DNA from: Mytilus edulis
Lineage: Eukaryota; Mollusca; Bivalvia; Mytilida; Mytilidae
DNA length: 64,000 nucleotides
Assembly: GCF_963676685.1 (NCBI RefSeq)
Contig: NC_092357.1
Location: 67,435,957 to 67,499,956, forward strand
Direction of reading: 5' to 3'
Position numbers and translations under genes: made by a program. Below are positions 1-11,865 of this stretch, in pieces; within the stretch, counting starts at the first letter, position 1; every line of letters starts with the position of its first letter. The notes under the pieces were generated by a model that ran no database searches, had not been told where the DNA came from, and worked only from the letters and a program-made list of their open reading frames with translations.

Positions 1-779
1 TAACAAACCTTTCTAAAATTTCCGTTTATACATTTTTAAAGTTAAAAAAAAAAACTCACCAGGCAAAGTTAACCTTAGATGAATTTGGCCACTTGTTTTA
101 GGTAGTTTTGTCATATAGCTTTTCAATGGTTTCGTTTACTTCTACATCCTCGGATTTCAAATAATTGGCTTTGAGCGTTCCTGATGCAGATTCATCCAGA
201 AAAGCGCAACGGACGCATGAAATTATTAAAAGTGTTGTCACAGTGTTCAATTTTTTTCACCAAGTCCAACTTGTTATCACAAGGGATGCAACCTAATATC
301 ATTACAGAGAATTTTCTTAATCGTATGTGCCGTATTTTTCTGTCTCCAATTTCCCATTCGCCAATCTGTTTCAAGCCGTAGAAACCGGCTGTCGTCCGAC
401 CAATGGATCTTGTGCCATGCAGGTTACAAGTTCAATCCACCGTGCGATAAACACCATGCCAAATTCAATCGTGGATGTTGATCAGATAACATGGAACGTC
501 TAATAACTCTTCAGTCCTTGTGATTTTAACCTGTTTCTCACTGTTCTGGTTGATAGATGTTTTTTACGTTATCATTGTCAGAACAGGACTAGTTTCAAAT
601 GGCAATCGTCTAACTAGTTGATGCAGTGCCATGTACCCACGCTCCGATGTTATAGATGGTCAACTTGATTATAGCAAATAAATTATGAAGTAAAAATGCA
701 ATGGTATTTTTTAAGAAACTTAATTTTTACTATAAATGCGACTGTGATCTAAATATAATAACCAACCAGTTAACACATG

Positions 780-1080
780 TGGAGCAAGATCTGCCTACCC
801 TTCCGGAGAACCCTAGATAAGCACCGTTTTTTAGTCGAGTTCGTGTTGCTCAGTCATTAGTTTTCTATGTTTTTTTTATTTTTTGCCATCACATCGTCAG
901 TTTGTTTGTCGACTTTTGAGTTTGAGCATTCTTTTGTTATTTTTAGCCTCTTTTTTTCTTTTTTTTTTTTAACGAAAAACGGTTAAATAGGCAGTTTGTC
1001 AATCGTATTTCGTGGGAGTGTATTAAACCCTTTGAACCTTGAGTATATCGGAGAAGATTTGTCCCGCTATACTCTTTCAT
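780..1080 (+). repeat. Diverged 3' tail of the Penelope-like retroelement family
   Basis: The order of short blocks (tgtggagcaagatctgc, ttcgtgttgctcag, gttttctatg, ttatttttagcc) matches the tails at 26.7, 44.0 and 51.3 kb and, in reverse, at 18.1, 34.7 and 45.0 kb. No coding part is attached. Confidence 0.6.
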
Positions 1081-1437
1081 ATTAAACAAGTTGTTTTAAT
1101 GTCTAAGTCATTTGGTCTGTCTCATTGGCAATCATACCAAATCTTTTTTTTTTATTAAGGCATTTAGTGAAGATACACGAACATTAATCTTCTAATAAAC
1201 ATCTAACATATTCATACATTATTCATGATTTCCGGTTTATATTCTATGAGATTAATAATATAATGCTAATTTACAAATTTTTCCATCAAGATAAATATGT
1301 GCAGTTCTTTTTGAAATTCGTGAGAACGTATGCAATGGCCAAAATAGTTCAACAAGATACTTGATAAAACATCCCAAAATCAATTCATAACGAATATTGT
1401 CTGTCGCATCTTTTCCGCTTAATTTACAGCAAGATTC

Positions 1438-1735
1438 TTAGTTTAAACGTATTTATTTACAGTGGATTGCGAAATTAGTTTTTGCAAGTGATATTAAGCC
1501 CTTTCCAATTTGCAGGTGCGAGCGCTGCCTTGTAGCGGCATTAATGTGCTGTTTTTCGAAATCTTCAAGGGTGTCTTTAACGTGCAAAATATATGGTGGG
1601 TCAGTCATTTATCGTCCTCTTCCGACGGACTATCATCGTTTCCTCAAGACCATACTCGCAAATGGTGTCAAAAGAGAGCAGAAAATCGAGTCACTGAAAT
1701 TGAGCGGGGATCGTACCAGGAATCTTTGTGTTAGT
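1438..1735 (-). repeat. tRNA-derived SINE (family A), 5'-truncated
   Basis: Same body as the copies at 29.7 and 39.6 kb, with shared blocks tagtttaaac, gtgcgagcgctgcctt, cttcaagggtgtcttt and agaccatactcgcaaatgg. Read on the minus strand it shows a B-box-like ggtacgatccc near its head. The A box is missing in this copy but is clear in the 39.6-kb copy. The central gtgcgagtgctgccttgtag block resembles, from memory, a conserved metazoan SINE central domain (Nin type); that assignment is tentative. Confidence 0.6.
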
Positions 1736-1904
1736 AGTCTGATGCAAGATTCTTGATAGTATCAATATTACTAACAGACAATTTTGTTTCGGGATTCATA
1801 TAAAACGTACATATGGTGAAACGAATTCACGGTTTTTGTCCCGACCTATAAGACATATCGTACTATGAAAAATATATACAAGTTCTTTAAGTTGTTCTAA
1901 ATAA

Positions 1905-2440
1905 AGGCAACAGTAGTATACCGCTGTTCAAACTCATAAATCCATGGACAAAAAACAAAATCGGGGTAACAAACTAAAACTGACGGAAACGCATAAATAT
2001 AAGAGGAGAACAACGACACAACACTACAATGTAACTAACACACACAGAAACGGACCAAGCATCAGACAAAATCCCACGAGAATAACAAATATAACATCAA
2101 AACCAAATACATGAATTTGGGATAGACAAGTACCATGACACGTCTTATCGCAATGTCAATTTACACTAAAAAATAAGAAAAAACAAACGACGCAGCGTTA
2201 AATTGTAACACACACAGAAACGAACTATAATATAACAATGGCCATATTCCTGACTTGGTACAGGACATTTTTAAAGGAAAAAATGGTGGGTTGAACCTGG
2301 TTTTGTGGCATGCCAAACCTCGCACTTTAATGGCAATGTTAAATATAATATAGAAATGACGACATAATATTACAGGACTACAATACAAATAATAGGAAAA
2401 CGTATTAGACAAAGAAACACATGATTAATGAATAACAAAA
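1905..2440. repeat. Interspersed repeat family C
   Basis: Begins 'aataaaggcaacagtagtat', then blocks 'aaatccatggacaaaaaac', 'aagaggagaacaacgac' and 'acacagaaacggacca'. The same order recurs at 38058-38400 and 54243-54420. It is non-coding; short open frames inside it are accidental. I know of no function. Confidence 0.7.
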
Positions 2441-2509
2441 AACATCAGTGTATAAAATTAATATTTCTGACAACATACTTGGTGATGACAGGCAAATAGT
2501 GTAAATAAA

Positions 2510-2592
2510 CTCATCATAGATACCAGGATGACTTTTTGTTTTTACACCAGACGCGCGTTTCGTCTACAAAAGACTCATCAGTGACGCTCGAA
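2510..2592. repeat. Short interspersed 'gactcatcagtgacgctcg' repeat
   Basis: About 80 bp running from 'actcatcatagataccagga' through 'cgcgcgtttcgtctacaaaa' to 'gactcatcagtgacgctcg', followed by an A-rich stretch. Further copies lie at 5735-5822, 6030-6123, 9566-9650, 38415-38488 and 38660-38745, with reversed fragments near 36270, 37900 and 43490. It is often adjacent to other repeats, so it may be the end of a larger element. Confidence 0.75.
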
Positions 2593-2639
2593 TAAAAAAA
2601 AAAAGGCAAAAAGGCAAAAAAAAAAAAAAAAAAAAAAGG

Positions 2640-2760
2640 AGAACGCCTCCGTGTGACGCAGTTTCTCGTTGCATTGAAGACCTATTGGTGATATTCTGCT
2701 GTTGTCTGTTCTATGGTTGGGTTGTTGTTTCTTTGACACATTCCATTCTCAATTTTATTA
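2640..2760 (+). repeat. Interspersed repeat family D fragment
   Basis: Contains 'acgcctccgtgtgacgcag', 'tctcgttgcattgaagacct' and 'tgggttgttgtttctttgac'. The longest copy is at 22300-22440 (+), with others at 19010-19230 (-) and 28440-28550 (+). Confidence 0.65.
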
Positions 2761-2783
2761 TTTAAATCATGTTTCCGTTATAG

Positions 2784-2880
2784 GTTATTCAAAGACGGTT
2801 TAATGGTACAGTAAGTTTTGACAGGATTTGGAGTAATTACAAATCTGGATTTGGTGACATCATAGGAGAACATTGGCTGG
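2784..2880 (+). CDS. FReD gene exon (VIQRR to WLG)
   Basis: 97 nt, phase 0 in, phase 1 out. The acceptor is gttatag and the donor gtagat. It encodes the VIQRR start motif, a GFG, and ends in the codons for His-Trp-Leu plus the first base of Gly, which joins in phase to Asn-Asp-Asn of the next exon, as in other fibrinogen domains. Fewer than 35 codons long, so it is easily missed. Confidence 0.85.
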
Positions 2881-5800
2881 GTAGATATAATTAGATATTC
2901 ACGGGAGTTATGAAATAGTTGATATATCCACAAAACAAAAATCCTCAAAATTTAAATACACTAAAACTATAAACTAATGAACATATTTTTGACAATCTGG
3001 TTTCTGTTATCTAGCGAAAAAATTAAAGATTTGTAAACATTTAATTTATAATTATGACCATATCAATGATATTTCATTTCAATAAAGACTCCTGTTTGTT
3101 GTTGAATGCTTCTTAATATCTTTTTTGTACAGTTGTTTGGTTGTTGAGTCATACATATTTTTTATTATTCATAACGAACTAACATAGTAAGTTATAAAGT
3201 TCAACCAATAATATCTGTAAATTTGGGGGCCTCGGTGGCCGAGTGATCTAAGTAGTTACTACTGTACTCACTAGCCAACACTTGATACGGGTGCAATCGA
3301 CTTCAATCTTAATTGAATAGGATTGTCAGTTTTCCTATCGAATGTCAGTGGTTTTCTCCGGGCACTCCGGCTTCCTCCACCAATTAATACTGGCCGCCAC
3401 GAAAAAGTATAAATGTTGTGCTTAAGGAGGCTCGAGGGTATAAGATTTTCAGAAAAAAATAAACATTAATTTTTCATTACAAATTTTATTGATTACCTTA
3501 AGTAGCTGTCACTTTATCATATGGTACAAAAATCATTCCAAAAAATCAATTCGTGTTGGCCCCAGCGGACTTTTAAAATGTAGATATCATTGAAAAAGCT
3601 CCAAATTATCTCCCTTTGGTGCAAAAATGTCATTTTTTGGCATTAAAATTAAAATATCTTTTTTAACTCATCGGTGACCTATATTTTTTATTGTTGTTTT
3701 CGAATAAGCTGTACATAAACTAAATAATTGTAAAAATTTAGCGATTTCTGTAATTTAGTTCTTTTTTTATTTCGATATTGCCGCTATTTCTCCTATTAGT
3801 TCAACAGAAAAAAAGGACATTAACAAAAATGTATGCTTCTTTCGAAGGCAGATTGTGAGCGAAAATGAACGGTGACCCCATTTTTTTATTTCATTTTTCT
3901 ATTAAGTATAAGATAAAGTTCATTTATAGAAAAATATAGAGAAATCCTATATTAAATAAAAAAATTCATTTAGACCCGCGAGCCCCCTAAAAAGTGGCGT
4001 TAAAAAAAACCACATTAATTAAGCTGTAAATTTGTAAAAAATTTAAGCAATGATTTAAATATATGCCTTTTATTTCAGATAGCAGTAATTGACAAATTAG
4101 TGATATACTGAAAAACAACAAATAATAAAGAGAAACATATAAAATGGTTAAAAAAATTGCTCTTGCACGAACATGCATAACACATTCCAATAAGAAAGTC
4201 TTCATTTATCTTCGTTACTGTGGATTCATTTATTTTTGTGTGTACCAATTTTCGTGGATTGATGAAAACTTGCATATTCGTGGATATTTAAATTCGTACT
4301 TTTTGCAAAGTTCTTTTAGAAAACTTGTATTTCGTTGAAAATTCCAATTCGTGGTTCCTCTGTTCCCACGAAAATTGGCATCCAACGAAAATTAATGAAT
4401 CCACAGTATTTGCTTTCAAGGATAATTAAAAAATGTTTTGTAACTTCAGGAAATGATAATCTTCACTATATTACTGATCAAGGACTTTACAAAGTCCGGT
4501 TTGACCTTGAAGATTATTCCGGAAATACAGCCTATGCTATCTACGGCAAATTTAACGTTGGTGTCGAGGGTACAGAGTACCTATTGAGCATTTCTGACTA
4601 TCATGGAACAGCAGGTACTATATCATTCGTTAATTTGCTTGGTCTAAATTCAATTTTGTGCTTCTTTGTTACATATTTTCTTTTTTTAGTGATTAATATT
4701 ACAACACAATGTTGACTGCTGTATATATATACAGCCCTCCTTGGGATTTACAATTTTACCTATATTGTCTGTCTGTTTTGTTCACGCATCGTTGTCAATA
4801 TCGTTGAATTTAGTGCGACTGTCGTACCCGTGAGAGATTGAGCTAGCTGTGAAACCAGGTTTGGTCCTCAATTTTCAACATGAGAGGGTGCCTGTTCCGA
4901 GTCAGGAATGTGACTGTTTTTTGTCCATCCGTTTGACGTGTTTAAGATTTTGATTTTGCCATTTGATTGGGGACTTACCGTTTTGAAATTCCTCGGAGAT
5001 CAGTATTTTTATTGTTTATACTTTCTACCCTAAATAAGAAATGTTTTTCCACATTAGCGATATTTTCTATCCCTGCAATTAGTATACATTGCCTACTTAA
5101 GTACTAATTTTATATACAGCTGTACGAAGGTACTAAGTTTATTATCAACTTCACTAAAGATATAAAATATATGCATAACCCTACTATTATACACAACCTT
5201 TTATTAATTCAAATAAGTCCTAGAATCTAGTAGACGTAGTATCTCTTTATTTCCCCTTAACGGTAGGTGACGACTATACATGATTCTTTATGATTACATA
5301 TCCATTATACGGTCAAATGTATATCCTCATCCTTTCTCTTAAGCCTCTTTTTGACCGTACTGTCAAACAACTTTTACATGCTTTTGGAACTAAATATTAA
5401 TTTCCCTATAAATGTATTTTTGAAGTTTTTTATATTCATGTATACAACAAACGTATTTTTTTTTAGGTTTTTAGCTTTTGGTTCTGTATGAAAACATCTA
5501 GGATTTCTTGAGTCCAGTTCATAAAGTTGTGTAATTGTCCTTAAGGTCCAACTCTCTTAAGCATAGTTTTCCTTAAATTATTAAGGACGTTTTTGTTTTA
5601 TGCTGTCTATACGGATGACTTTCTTATCCTTTTGTGATAAGCGTAATTAATTAAGGATGGCCTGCATAAGGTTAACAGAATAGAAATTAATGGGCAAAAA
5701 GTGCAGAATATCGCTAAATGTAATAATAAACTCATTATAGACACCAGGATCAATTTTTTATATTTACGCCAGACGCGTTTCGTCTACAAAAGACTCATCA

Positions 5801-6681
5801 GTGACGCTCGAATAAAAAAATGTCTAAAAGGCCAAATAAAGTACGAAGTTGAAGAGCATTGAGGACCACGAATTCCTAAATGTTTTGCCAAATACAGCTA
5901 AGATTGTCTATTCCTGAGGTAGAAAAGCCTTAGTTTTACAAAAAACAACACAGAAGTGCTGACTACTGGGCTGGTGATACCCTCGGGAAAATAAATTTTC
6001 GCCAGCAGTGGCATCGACTCAGTGGTTGCAAATAAACTCATCATAGATACCAGGATTACAATTTTAAATTTACGCCAGACGCGCTTTTGCTCTACGAAAG
6101 ACTCATCAGTGACGCTCGAATAAAAAAAAATGACAAAAAATGACAAAAAAGAACAGGATAGAGAATAATTGGTTGTAATATCAAGATGAAAAGTGAATGA
6201 TGGGGAAATGGAAAAAAAAGAATAGAGAACAAATGTTTTTAACATTAAGAAAGAAGACATAGAGGACTACGTACAGATCCTTGCAGTAGCAAATTTTAAG
6301 TTTGATAATTTCCGTTAGTAGTTATAAGAAGATGTGGTATGAGTGCTTATGAGACAACTCTCCATCAAACTCGTTAGTGTTCATATTTCTTTAGTCATTC
6401 CATTTCGCTTTACAGGTGATTCCATGAAAGATTCAGCGGGTCAGCCGATGAACGGTATGAAATTTACCACACGAGATAAGGACAACGATATTGAATATCA
6501 CGGTACTAATTGTGCTACTCGAAAGAAGGGAGGATGGTGGTACGCATCCTGCACTTATTCCAATATAAACGGAATTTACAAAGAGGAGGAATCTGCAGAC
6601 AGCAATCACTGGTATACTTTTGATGTCAGAAAAGGGCTGAGAAAGACAAAAATAATGACGAAACCTAACTTGGAAATTTAA
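2784..6681 (+). CDS. Fibrinogen-related (FReD) protein gene, 3' three exons
   Basis: The joined exons 2784-2880, 4450-4614 and 6416-6681 encode most of a fibrinogen C-terminal domain, a secreted recognition module found in ficolins, tenascins and molluscan FREPs. Visible family signatures, in order: VIQRR near the domain start, a GFG followed by EHWLGND, the Asp-rich Ca-binding type segment TRDKDND, an adjacent Cys pair spaced as in the family (NCATRKKGGWWYASC), and SNINGIY. The frame then runs to a TAA at a normal C-terminal distance. All three introns have AG/GT ends. Phases agree: exon 1 ends phase 1, exon 2 is phase 1 to 1, and exon 3 starts phase 1. The upstream exon with signal peptide and domain start is not in view, so this is a 5'-partial gene. 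Bivalve FReDs are large families often linked to pathogen binding, but the ligand of this one cannot be told from sequence. Confidence 0.9.
3226..3425 (+). repeat. tRNA-derived SINE (family B)
   Basis: The head reads 'ggtggccgagtgatctaag', an A box like that of class II tRNA genes, followed about 50 bp later by a degraded B box (gggtgcaatcgac). The body contains 'tggttttctccgggcactcc' and 'ggcttcctccacca', which I recall as a conserved metazoan SINE central domain. It lies in the first FReD intron. It is not a functional tRNA gene. Confidence 0.7.
4216..4408. mobile_element. Small inverted-repeat element (MITE-like), 193 bp
   Basis: Ends are inverted copies: 'tactgtggattcatttattt' at the left and 'attaatgaatccacagta' at the right. 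The inside has several 'ttcgtgg' blocks on the left half and their complements on the right half, so the element can fold back on itself. A second copy is at 61966-62120, and related ttcgtgg-rich sequence is at 39050-39270. The right end is about 41 bp before the acceptor of the FReD exon at 4450. Confidence 0.75.
4450..4614 (+). CDS. FReD gene exon (NDNLHYIT to HGTAG)
   Basis: 165 nt, phase 1 to 1. The acceptor is aacttcag and the donor is GT at 4615. It encodes the central beta-sheet part of the fibrinogen domain: Asn-Asp-Asn-Leu-His, then an RFDLEDYSGNTAYAIYGKF stretch typical of the family and a YLLSISDYHGTAG ending. Open frame continues on both sides of the exon by chance. Confidence 0.9.
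4720..5010 (+). repeat. Interspersed repeat in FReD intron
   Basis: Contains 'gattgagctagctgtgaaac', 'cctgttccgagtcaggaatg', 'tttgattttgccatttgatt' and 'attcctcggagatcagtatt'. Fragments with the same last block occur near 18960, 40600 and 44710. Non-coding. Confidence 0.5.
5735..5822. repeat. 'gactcatcagtgacgctcg' repeat copy
   Basis: Copy with 'cgcgtttcgtctacaaaaga' and an A-rich end, in the second FReD intron. A third copy follows only 300 bp later. Confidence 0.7.
6030..6123. repeat. 'gactcatcagtgacgctcg' repeat copy
   Basis: Starts 'actcatcatagataccagga' and ends with the shared gacgctcg and poly-A block. Same orientation as the copy at 5735. Confidence 0.7.
6416..6681 (+). CDS. FReD gene terminal exon
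   Basis: 266 nt, phase 1 in, ending at TAA 6679-6681. The acceptor is cgctttacag. It encodes GDSM, the TRDKDND metal-site segment, the Cys-to-Cys GGWWYASC segment and SNINGIY, then a basic C-terminal strand. The split Gly codon at the junction rebuilds the family's GDS motif, which supports the splice. Confidence 0.92.
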
Positions 6682-6904
6682 ACAATTGGAACAAATATGT
6701 TGTCTAAGTAGGTTGAAATTATACAAAAAATATTATCTGTGTTTATTTTATTATGTTTAGTCCTTTATTCATTAATATCAATATATAAAGCTGAATTCTC
6801 ATATAAAGAGATATGTTTCTAACTTTGATCTCTTGAACAAGTCAATACAATTGTAGGATTTTTTTTTCATGGTTGATACATTTGTAATATGACACAGCTG
6901 CACC

Positions 6905-6910
6905 AATAAA
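6905..6910 (+). promoter_or_regulatory. Possible polyadenylation signal of the FReD gene
   Basis: The first AATAAA after the stop codon, about 225 bp downstream, followed by a T-rich stretch. Placement is plausible but only inferred. Confidence 0.4.
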
Positions 6911-9560
6911 TTTTTTTTGGAAAATTACTTCTTTTTAGTGGCATTAACCTACTTTGTAGAGGGTTATATATTTTTTTACCTACAAATTAGCTTTGGGATT
7001 TCACACTTACACCATCGTCGTAATAGAGGTCATTTTAAATCAAATCTAATATAAAACATCTAAATAAAAAAAATTAAAAGATAATTCAATGTGAATATTT
7101 CCAGCTCACCGTTATGTGAGTTATTGCCACCACATGGCATCCGTCGTCGTTCACTTTTTAAACAATCTTTTTGTCTGAAACCACAGGACCAATTTAACAA
7201 AACAGGAATTGACCACAATCTTCTGCACATGGAAATGACTGTATCAAGTCCCTAGAGTTTTGTATTTATGTTATTTTTTACTTTTGCAGTCTTGGTAAGT
7301 ATATCAATGACCATTGACATAATTTAACTAAAAGCATAATTTATTTAGTTAAATTAAAGTATGAATATCTAGCATTTTGAAAACCATAATAGATATAGAA
7401 AACAACATGCGGAATCCTTATCGGAATTATCATTTAGTTAAGAACAGCTCTTGAACACAATTAGGGAAAATACAATATATAAAAATAAGTTGTGGTAATA
7501 TTGTCAATGAGACCACTCTCCACAAGAGACAAAAAGACACAGAAATTAACAACTATAGGTCACCGTCCGGCCTTCAACAATAGGCCAAGCCCATACGACA
7601 CAGTAAAATATAAAAGGTCCCGAAATGACCATGTAAAACAATTCAAACGAGAAAACTAACGGTCTTATATATGTATTTTATGTAAAAAAAATAAGGCATT
7701 TTTCTCAATATGAGCAATTCAAGTTCTACGAAGCCTATAATTTTAGATAAAACCATGGGATACATTTTTTGGCGGAAAGGGACTCTGAAGTAGCAGAAGT
7801 CCTTCCAAAGTCTCTTAACCACCTGTAGTAGCAAGGGACTTGGTTCGAAGAGGGTAACAATTGGTCTTTACATTTTAATGCTTTTAATAAGGTCCTATGT
7901 TTACTTAAAACACAAAAATATTATTGCAACATAAATTTATTTCTCAAAATAACTTCTTTTTGGTACACCAAATTGTAGATTTCGAAGTTATGAACCGTTA
8001 ACTTTGAATTTTAGTTGCAACGTGAGTTTTGATTTAATCTTTCTTTTAAAAAAAGTATTATAGGTTTTAGGACAATTAATTTCGGCTACAACCCCTGCAA
8101 AAAAATACAATACATATCTTCACATTTTAAAACTAAAGACAATTTTGAATCGTAGGTTGCAGTCGAGTTTTTCTGAAGCTTTCATTTCCAAAAAATCAAA
8201 GACCATAAAGTGATAGCATATGATGTACTCGATCTAATTCGGCTACAACCCCTGCAAAAAAATACAATACATATCTTCACATTTTAAAACTAAAGACAAT
8301 TTTGAATCGTAGGTTGCAGTCGAGTTTTTTCTGAAGCTTTCATTTCCAAAAAATCAAAGACCATAAAGTGATAGCATATGATGTACTCGATCTAATTTGT
8401 AATTTGACAAGAATTTAGCTATTAAAAATAGATTCTATTCTGATAAATTTTAAATCAAATTGTCATACTTTTAAGATTGACCCTTGTTCTTTGATAAACA
8501 TTTATTTGTTTTATATAATCAATTTGTGATATTTGTCTTCAAATATACAATATAGGTTCGACTTACATTGGCACTGTTAGATTTACAAAAGAGAATACTT
8601 CAACTCTCAGTCGTAAATATAGAACGGTACAATCTTTTTTTGTAACCGTTACAGACTCATATGATACCAAAAGGGACTTTTAAACCAAGCCGTCAAACAT
8701 AATTTGACAACGCCATAGCAAAATACAAAAAGGTACCAAAGACAAACAACAACTAACAAAAACACAACATATAAAGACTGAGCAACAAGAACTCCGACAA
8801 AAACAAAAGGGTAAGGATATTTTGCTCCACATTTGATACTATTATAGCTTACTTAATTGTAGTTTCCATTACGTCGAGACATATGTGATAATAATACACC
8901 TCAGTTATATATAATATCTAACATAGTTGGTTCAAGTAAACCTGACTGGATGTCATTTTTTAAATATTTGTTATGGAAATGATTTCTGGCTTTATTTGGG
9001 AAATTTTTTTTAGATTATCTTGGCAATAATTTTGAGGAAATTTATATAGTGTCATCATTTAGAGGCAAAATCAATATTAGCTCATTTTTTTTTTACAGAA
9101 ACCAACAAATTATATCTAAAAGGAAGGAATAAGATAATATAAATTATTATTTTTACTTCTTGTTTATGTTTTCTTGTATTGTATCCATACTTATAGCTAA
9201 AATTAGTATAAGAAAACCATCCAAGGAAAATGTTAGGAGCTGGACTTGATCTGACAATAGAAAACGAAAAAGAAAGAACACAGGTTGTTATTAATGTGTA
9301 TAAATATCTAAAATCTTTAAAAAACAAATAATAATTAGAGCTGTAATAAAACACTCTTTAATAATTAAGTATCAATTGTATTTATTTAAAAAAAAACTAG
9401 ACATTTACAAAATTCCAAATTGTACATTGTTTTTTATGAAGAATTACGGAGTGAATAGTAATGATATTCAACTTTATCAATGTTTATGATAAAAAATACA
9501 AATATTTAGATTATAAGTCTTCAATAGTATACAAGTGTAAAAGAAGATAGTGAGGATATG
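6911..9560. other. Intergenic stretch between FReD gene and retroelement copy 1
   Basis: No gene supported. It contains a family-E fragment in reverse (about 7490-7660), a 157-bp tandem duplication (8083-8397) and a diverged reverse retroelement tail (about 8650-8850). Open frames here are short and show no domain. Confidence 0.5.
8083..8397. repeat. Direct tandem duplication, unit about 157 bp, two copies
   Basis: The block beginning 'ggctacaacccctgcaaaaa' at 8084 and ending 'gatgtactcgatctaatt' is repeated at once from 8241. The copies differ by one extra T in a T-run, apart from the outer edges, so the duplication is recent. Confidence 0.95.
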
Positions 9561-9565
9561 TTAGT

Positions 9566-9650
9566 CATAGATACCAGGATTACAATTTTGTGCTCGTCTT
9601 GAGCGTTTTGTCTACAAAAGACTAATCAGTGTAGCTCGAATCAAAATATT
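9566..9650. repeat. 'gactcatcagtgacgctcg' repeat, diverged copy
   Basis: 'tcatagataccaggattaca', then a shortened 'gttttgtctacaaaagacta' and 'atcagtgtagctcgaat'. It abuts the 5' side of retroelement copy 1. Confidence 0.55.
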
Positions 9651-9819
9651 TAATAGGCCTAAAAAAGTACGGAGTGAAGGAGCAATGAGAACCAAAAATT
9701 CCGAACGGTTTTGCTAAGGATTTCAGCCATGGACATCGTCGCCAAATCCACCTGATATACATGATGTTTCTATAAATGGCCTTGCTGAACATATCAATAA
9801 ACCTCTTGAAATTCATCAC

Positions 9820-11865
9820 ATTCGCTCTAAACTGTACCCACTTCCGCTTTCTAGACTGAACTCTCTATTGAAAGCGTGTGAAGAATGCCACACGACAGAT
9901 CTACGAAATATAAAAGAGTTGCTATGGTGATGGATATTGCTAACCATAGAATATTCAGACCCGTTTTTGAACACTCGAAGGAACTGCAAAAACGTTCATT
10001 CTTCAATTTAAAGTTCACAGACAAGGGTAATGATGCTATTAATATTAATAATATTCTACACCATAAAATAATAAAAAGCAACAATCCTTCTTACTGTAAG
10101 GATCAATCTCCCCCCTCAGTATCGTATTCCTATACCAACCCTGTTGCATCTAAAAAAAAATGAATCCCAAAAAAGTGTTGGAGAATCTAAATATTGATGA
10201 CCTCAAAGCTAAACCACCTGATTGTGCCTGTTTACATTCCCATTTCGTGTATGATCCTGCTGGCCATGTAATTTCTGAAGACCTAAACATAGTCAATAAC
10301 TACAAGTTGTGACAACTTTTGTCCAAGGCTCCTAAATACAGAGAGCCACATCCAATCAATTGGAATCAGAACTTTAAACTACTAATGGATTCTGTTGAGG
10401 GTTATGCAAAAGAAGGGGCAAAAAGAGAAAAGATTGAGGATGACACTCTTTCGGAGTGGGTAAAATCAGTGAGGTCATTGAGTCAGATAAGAGTAAGTAA
10501 GCTTAAAAGGGTCAATGAGCACAAAAGCTCCTTCAATCTTTAGGTCATAGAGGAGTTTTCTTGCCTCCATGACAAATATGTTGTCGTTCCAGCTAACAAA
10601 GCTTAAAAAAATATAGTTTTTGTTTGCAAGAAACACTACATTGACTGCCTGATTCAGGAACAAGGGATAAATAACACACTTGGAAATCCTACATATACAC
10701 TAAGTACGCTTACGAAGCAGGAGATCCAGGAAAACCACAAATCGTTTCTAATCTCCTTTGGTGTTAATCCAAAGGACGAAGACCAGGATCTTCCATCCTT
10801 ATATTGGATTCCTAAGCTGACACAAGAATCCTTATAAGGAAAGGTATATTGCATGTTCTTCCAAGTGTTTCACTAAACCCCTTTCTAAAGTTCTTACTAC
10901 CATACTCACTGCAACCAAGGAAGGACTTCAGAAATATTTCGAAACGACATATTCAAGGAGTGGTGATAATCAGATGGGGATACTGAAAAATTCAAAAGAG
11001 TTATTGGTGATTTTTCAACTCTTTGTACCACTTTTCCACATACTAAACTTAAATCACGACTGAAAGAACTCGTCAGCTTATGTTTCTATAACAAAAAGGG
11101 CAATAGACGTTTTAAATATCTAGTTTTGGGCTGGAATTCAGCTTACTTTGTGGAAAATCATACAGAGTAAAGGAGTAAATATACCAACGAGGATATCACT
11201 GCCATGCTGGACTTTTTAATTGACAACATATGTGTTGAAATTGGAGGTTTGTTCTTCCTATTGGAATCCCAATGGGTACCTATTGCGCTTCTCGACTTGC
11301 AGATTTTTTTTTTTTTATTCCTATGAAGCAGAATATATCCAAACGCTTGTGCAGAAAGGAGAAAAGAAATTAGCCCAGTCTTTTAATTTCATCTTTCGGT
11401 ACATTGATGATGTACTGTCTCTTCATAATGCTAGATTCAGTGATCACTTACATTTGATATATCCATGTGAACTTGAAATTAAAGATACTACCGACAGAGA
11501 TAAATCTGCTTCATATTTAGACCTTTTTCTCGAAATGACAACTGATGGTAGGTTAAATACCAAAATTTATGACAAACGCAATGATTTTAATAGTCAACTT
11601 TCCATTTCTGTGTAGCAACATCCCAGCGGCAAAAGCATATGGAGTATATGTGTCTCAATTGATACGTTACTCTAGAGCTAGCTCAAAGTACGTTAATTGT
11701 GTTGAACGAGGAATACTGCTTTTTCTAAAGTTGATAGGACAGGGTTATGAATCAATCAAATTAAGGTCATCAATCAAGAAATTTTACGGTCGCCATCATG
11801 AGCTGATTGGCCATTATGATAAAAGTGTGTCCGATATCATATCTGATATTCTTCACCAGTCATAA
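9820..11865 (+). pseudogene. Penelope-like-type reverse transcriptase, decayed copy 1
   Basis: A near full-length but broken coding region. N-terminal part from about 9885 (KRSFFNLKFTDKGND), a block DPAGHVISEDLNIVNN near 10250, WNQNF and KYVVVPANKA near 10580, LPSLYWIPKL near 10800, DFSTL near 11020, a catalytic RYIDDVLSLHN near 11397-11430, the thumb-side YDKRNDF near 11566, YGVYVSQLIRYSRA near 11640 and FYGRHHELIGHYD near 11785. Several stop codons and frame changes separate these blocks, and a T-run replaces the expected second RT block near 11305, so it cannot be expressed as one protein. I assign it to Penelope-like elements from the DKA, LHK and YIDD pattern, but no GIY-YIG endonuclease was seen. 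The family name is an inference. Confidence 0.8.

Larger units (their letters stand above)
1..2783. other. Region upstream of the first recognised exon, mostly repeats
   Basis: No coding exon could be supported here on either strand. The stretch holds a retroelement tail (about 780-1080), a reverse-oriented SINE (1438-1735), a family-C repeat (1905-2440), a 'gacgctcg' repeat (2510-2592) and a family-D fragment (2640-2760). The 5' exons of the fibrinogen-related gene, which should encode a signal peptide and the Gly-Gly-Trp-Thr start of the domain, were looked for and not seen, so they are probably outside the window. Confidence 0.5.

Noticed and set aside
3226..3300. tRNA gene-like start (ggtggccgagtgatctaag)
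   Set aside because: The B box is degraded and the sequence runs on into a SINE body, so it is a SINE head and not a functional tRNA.
4335..4449. Upstream part of the open frame over the FReD exon
   Set aside because: It is element and intron sequence; the family alignment begins at the acceptor at 4449, so the frame before it is chance.
11220..11865. Viral polymerase in copy 1
   Set aside because: The YIDD box and flanking blocks match the other two retroelement copies here; there are no viral structural or integrase-like parts.
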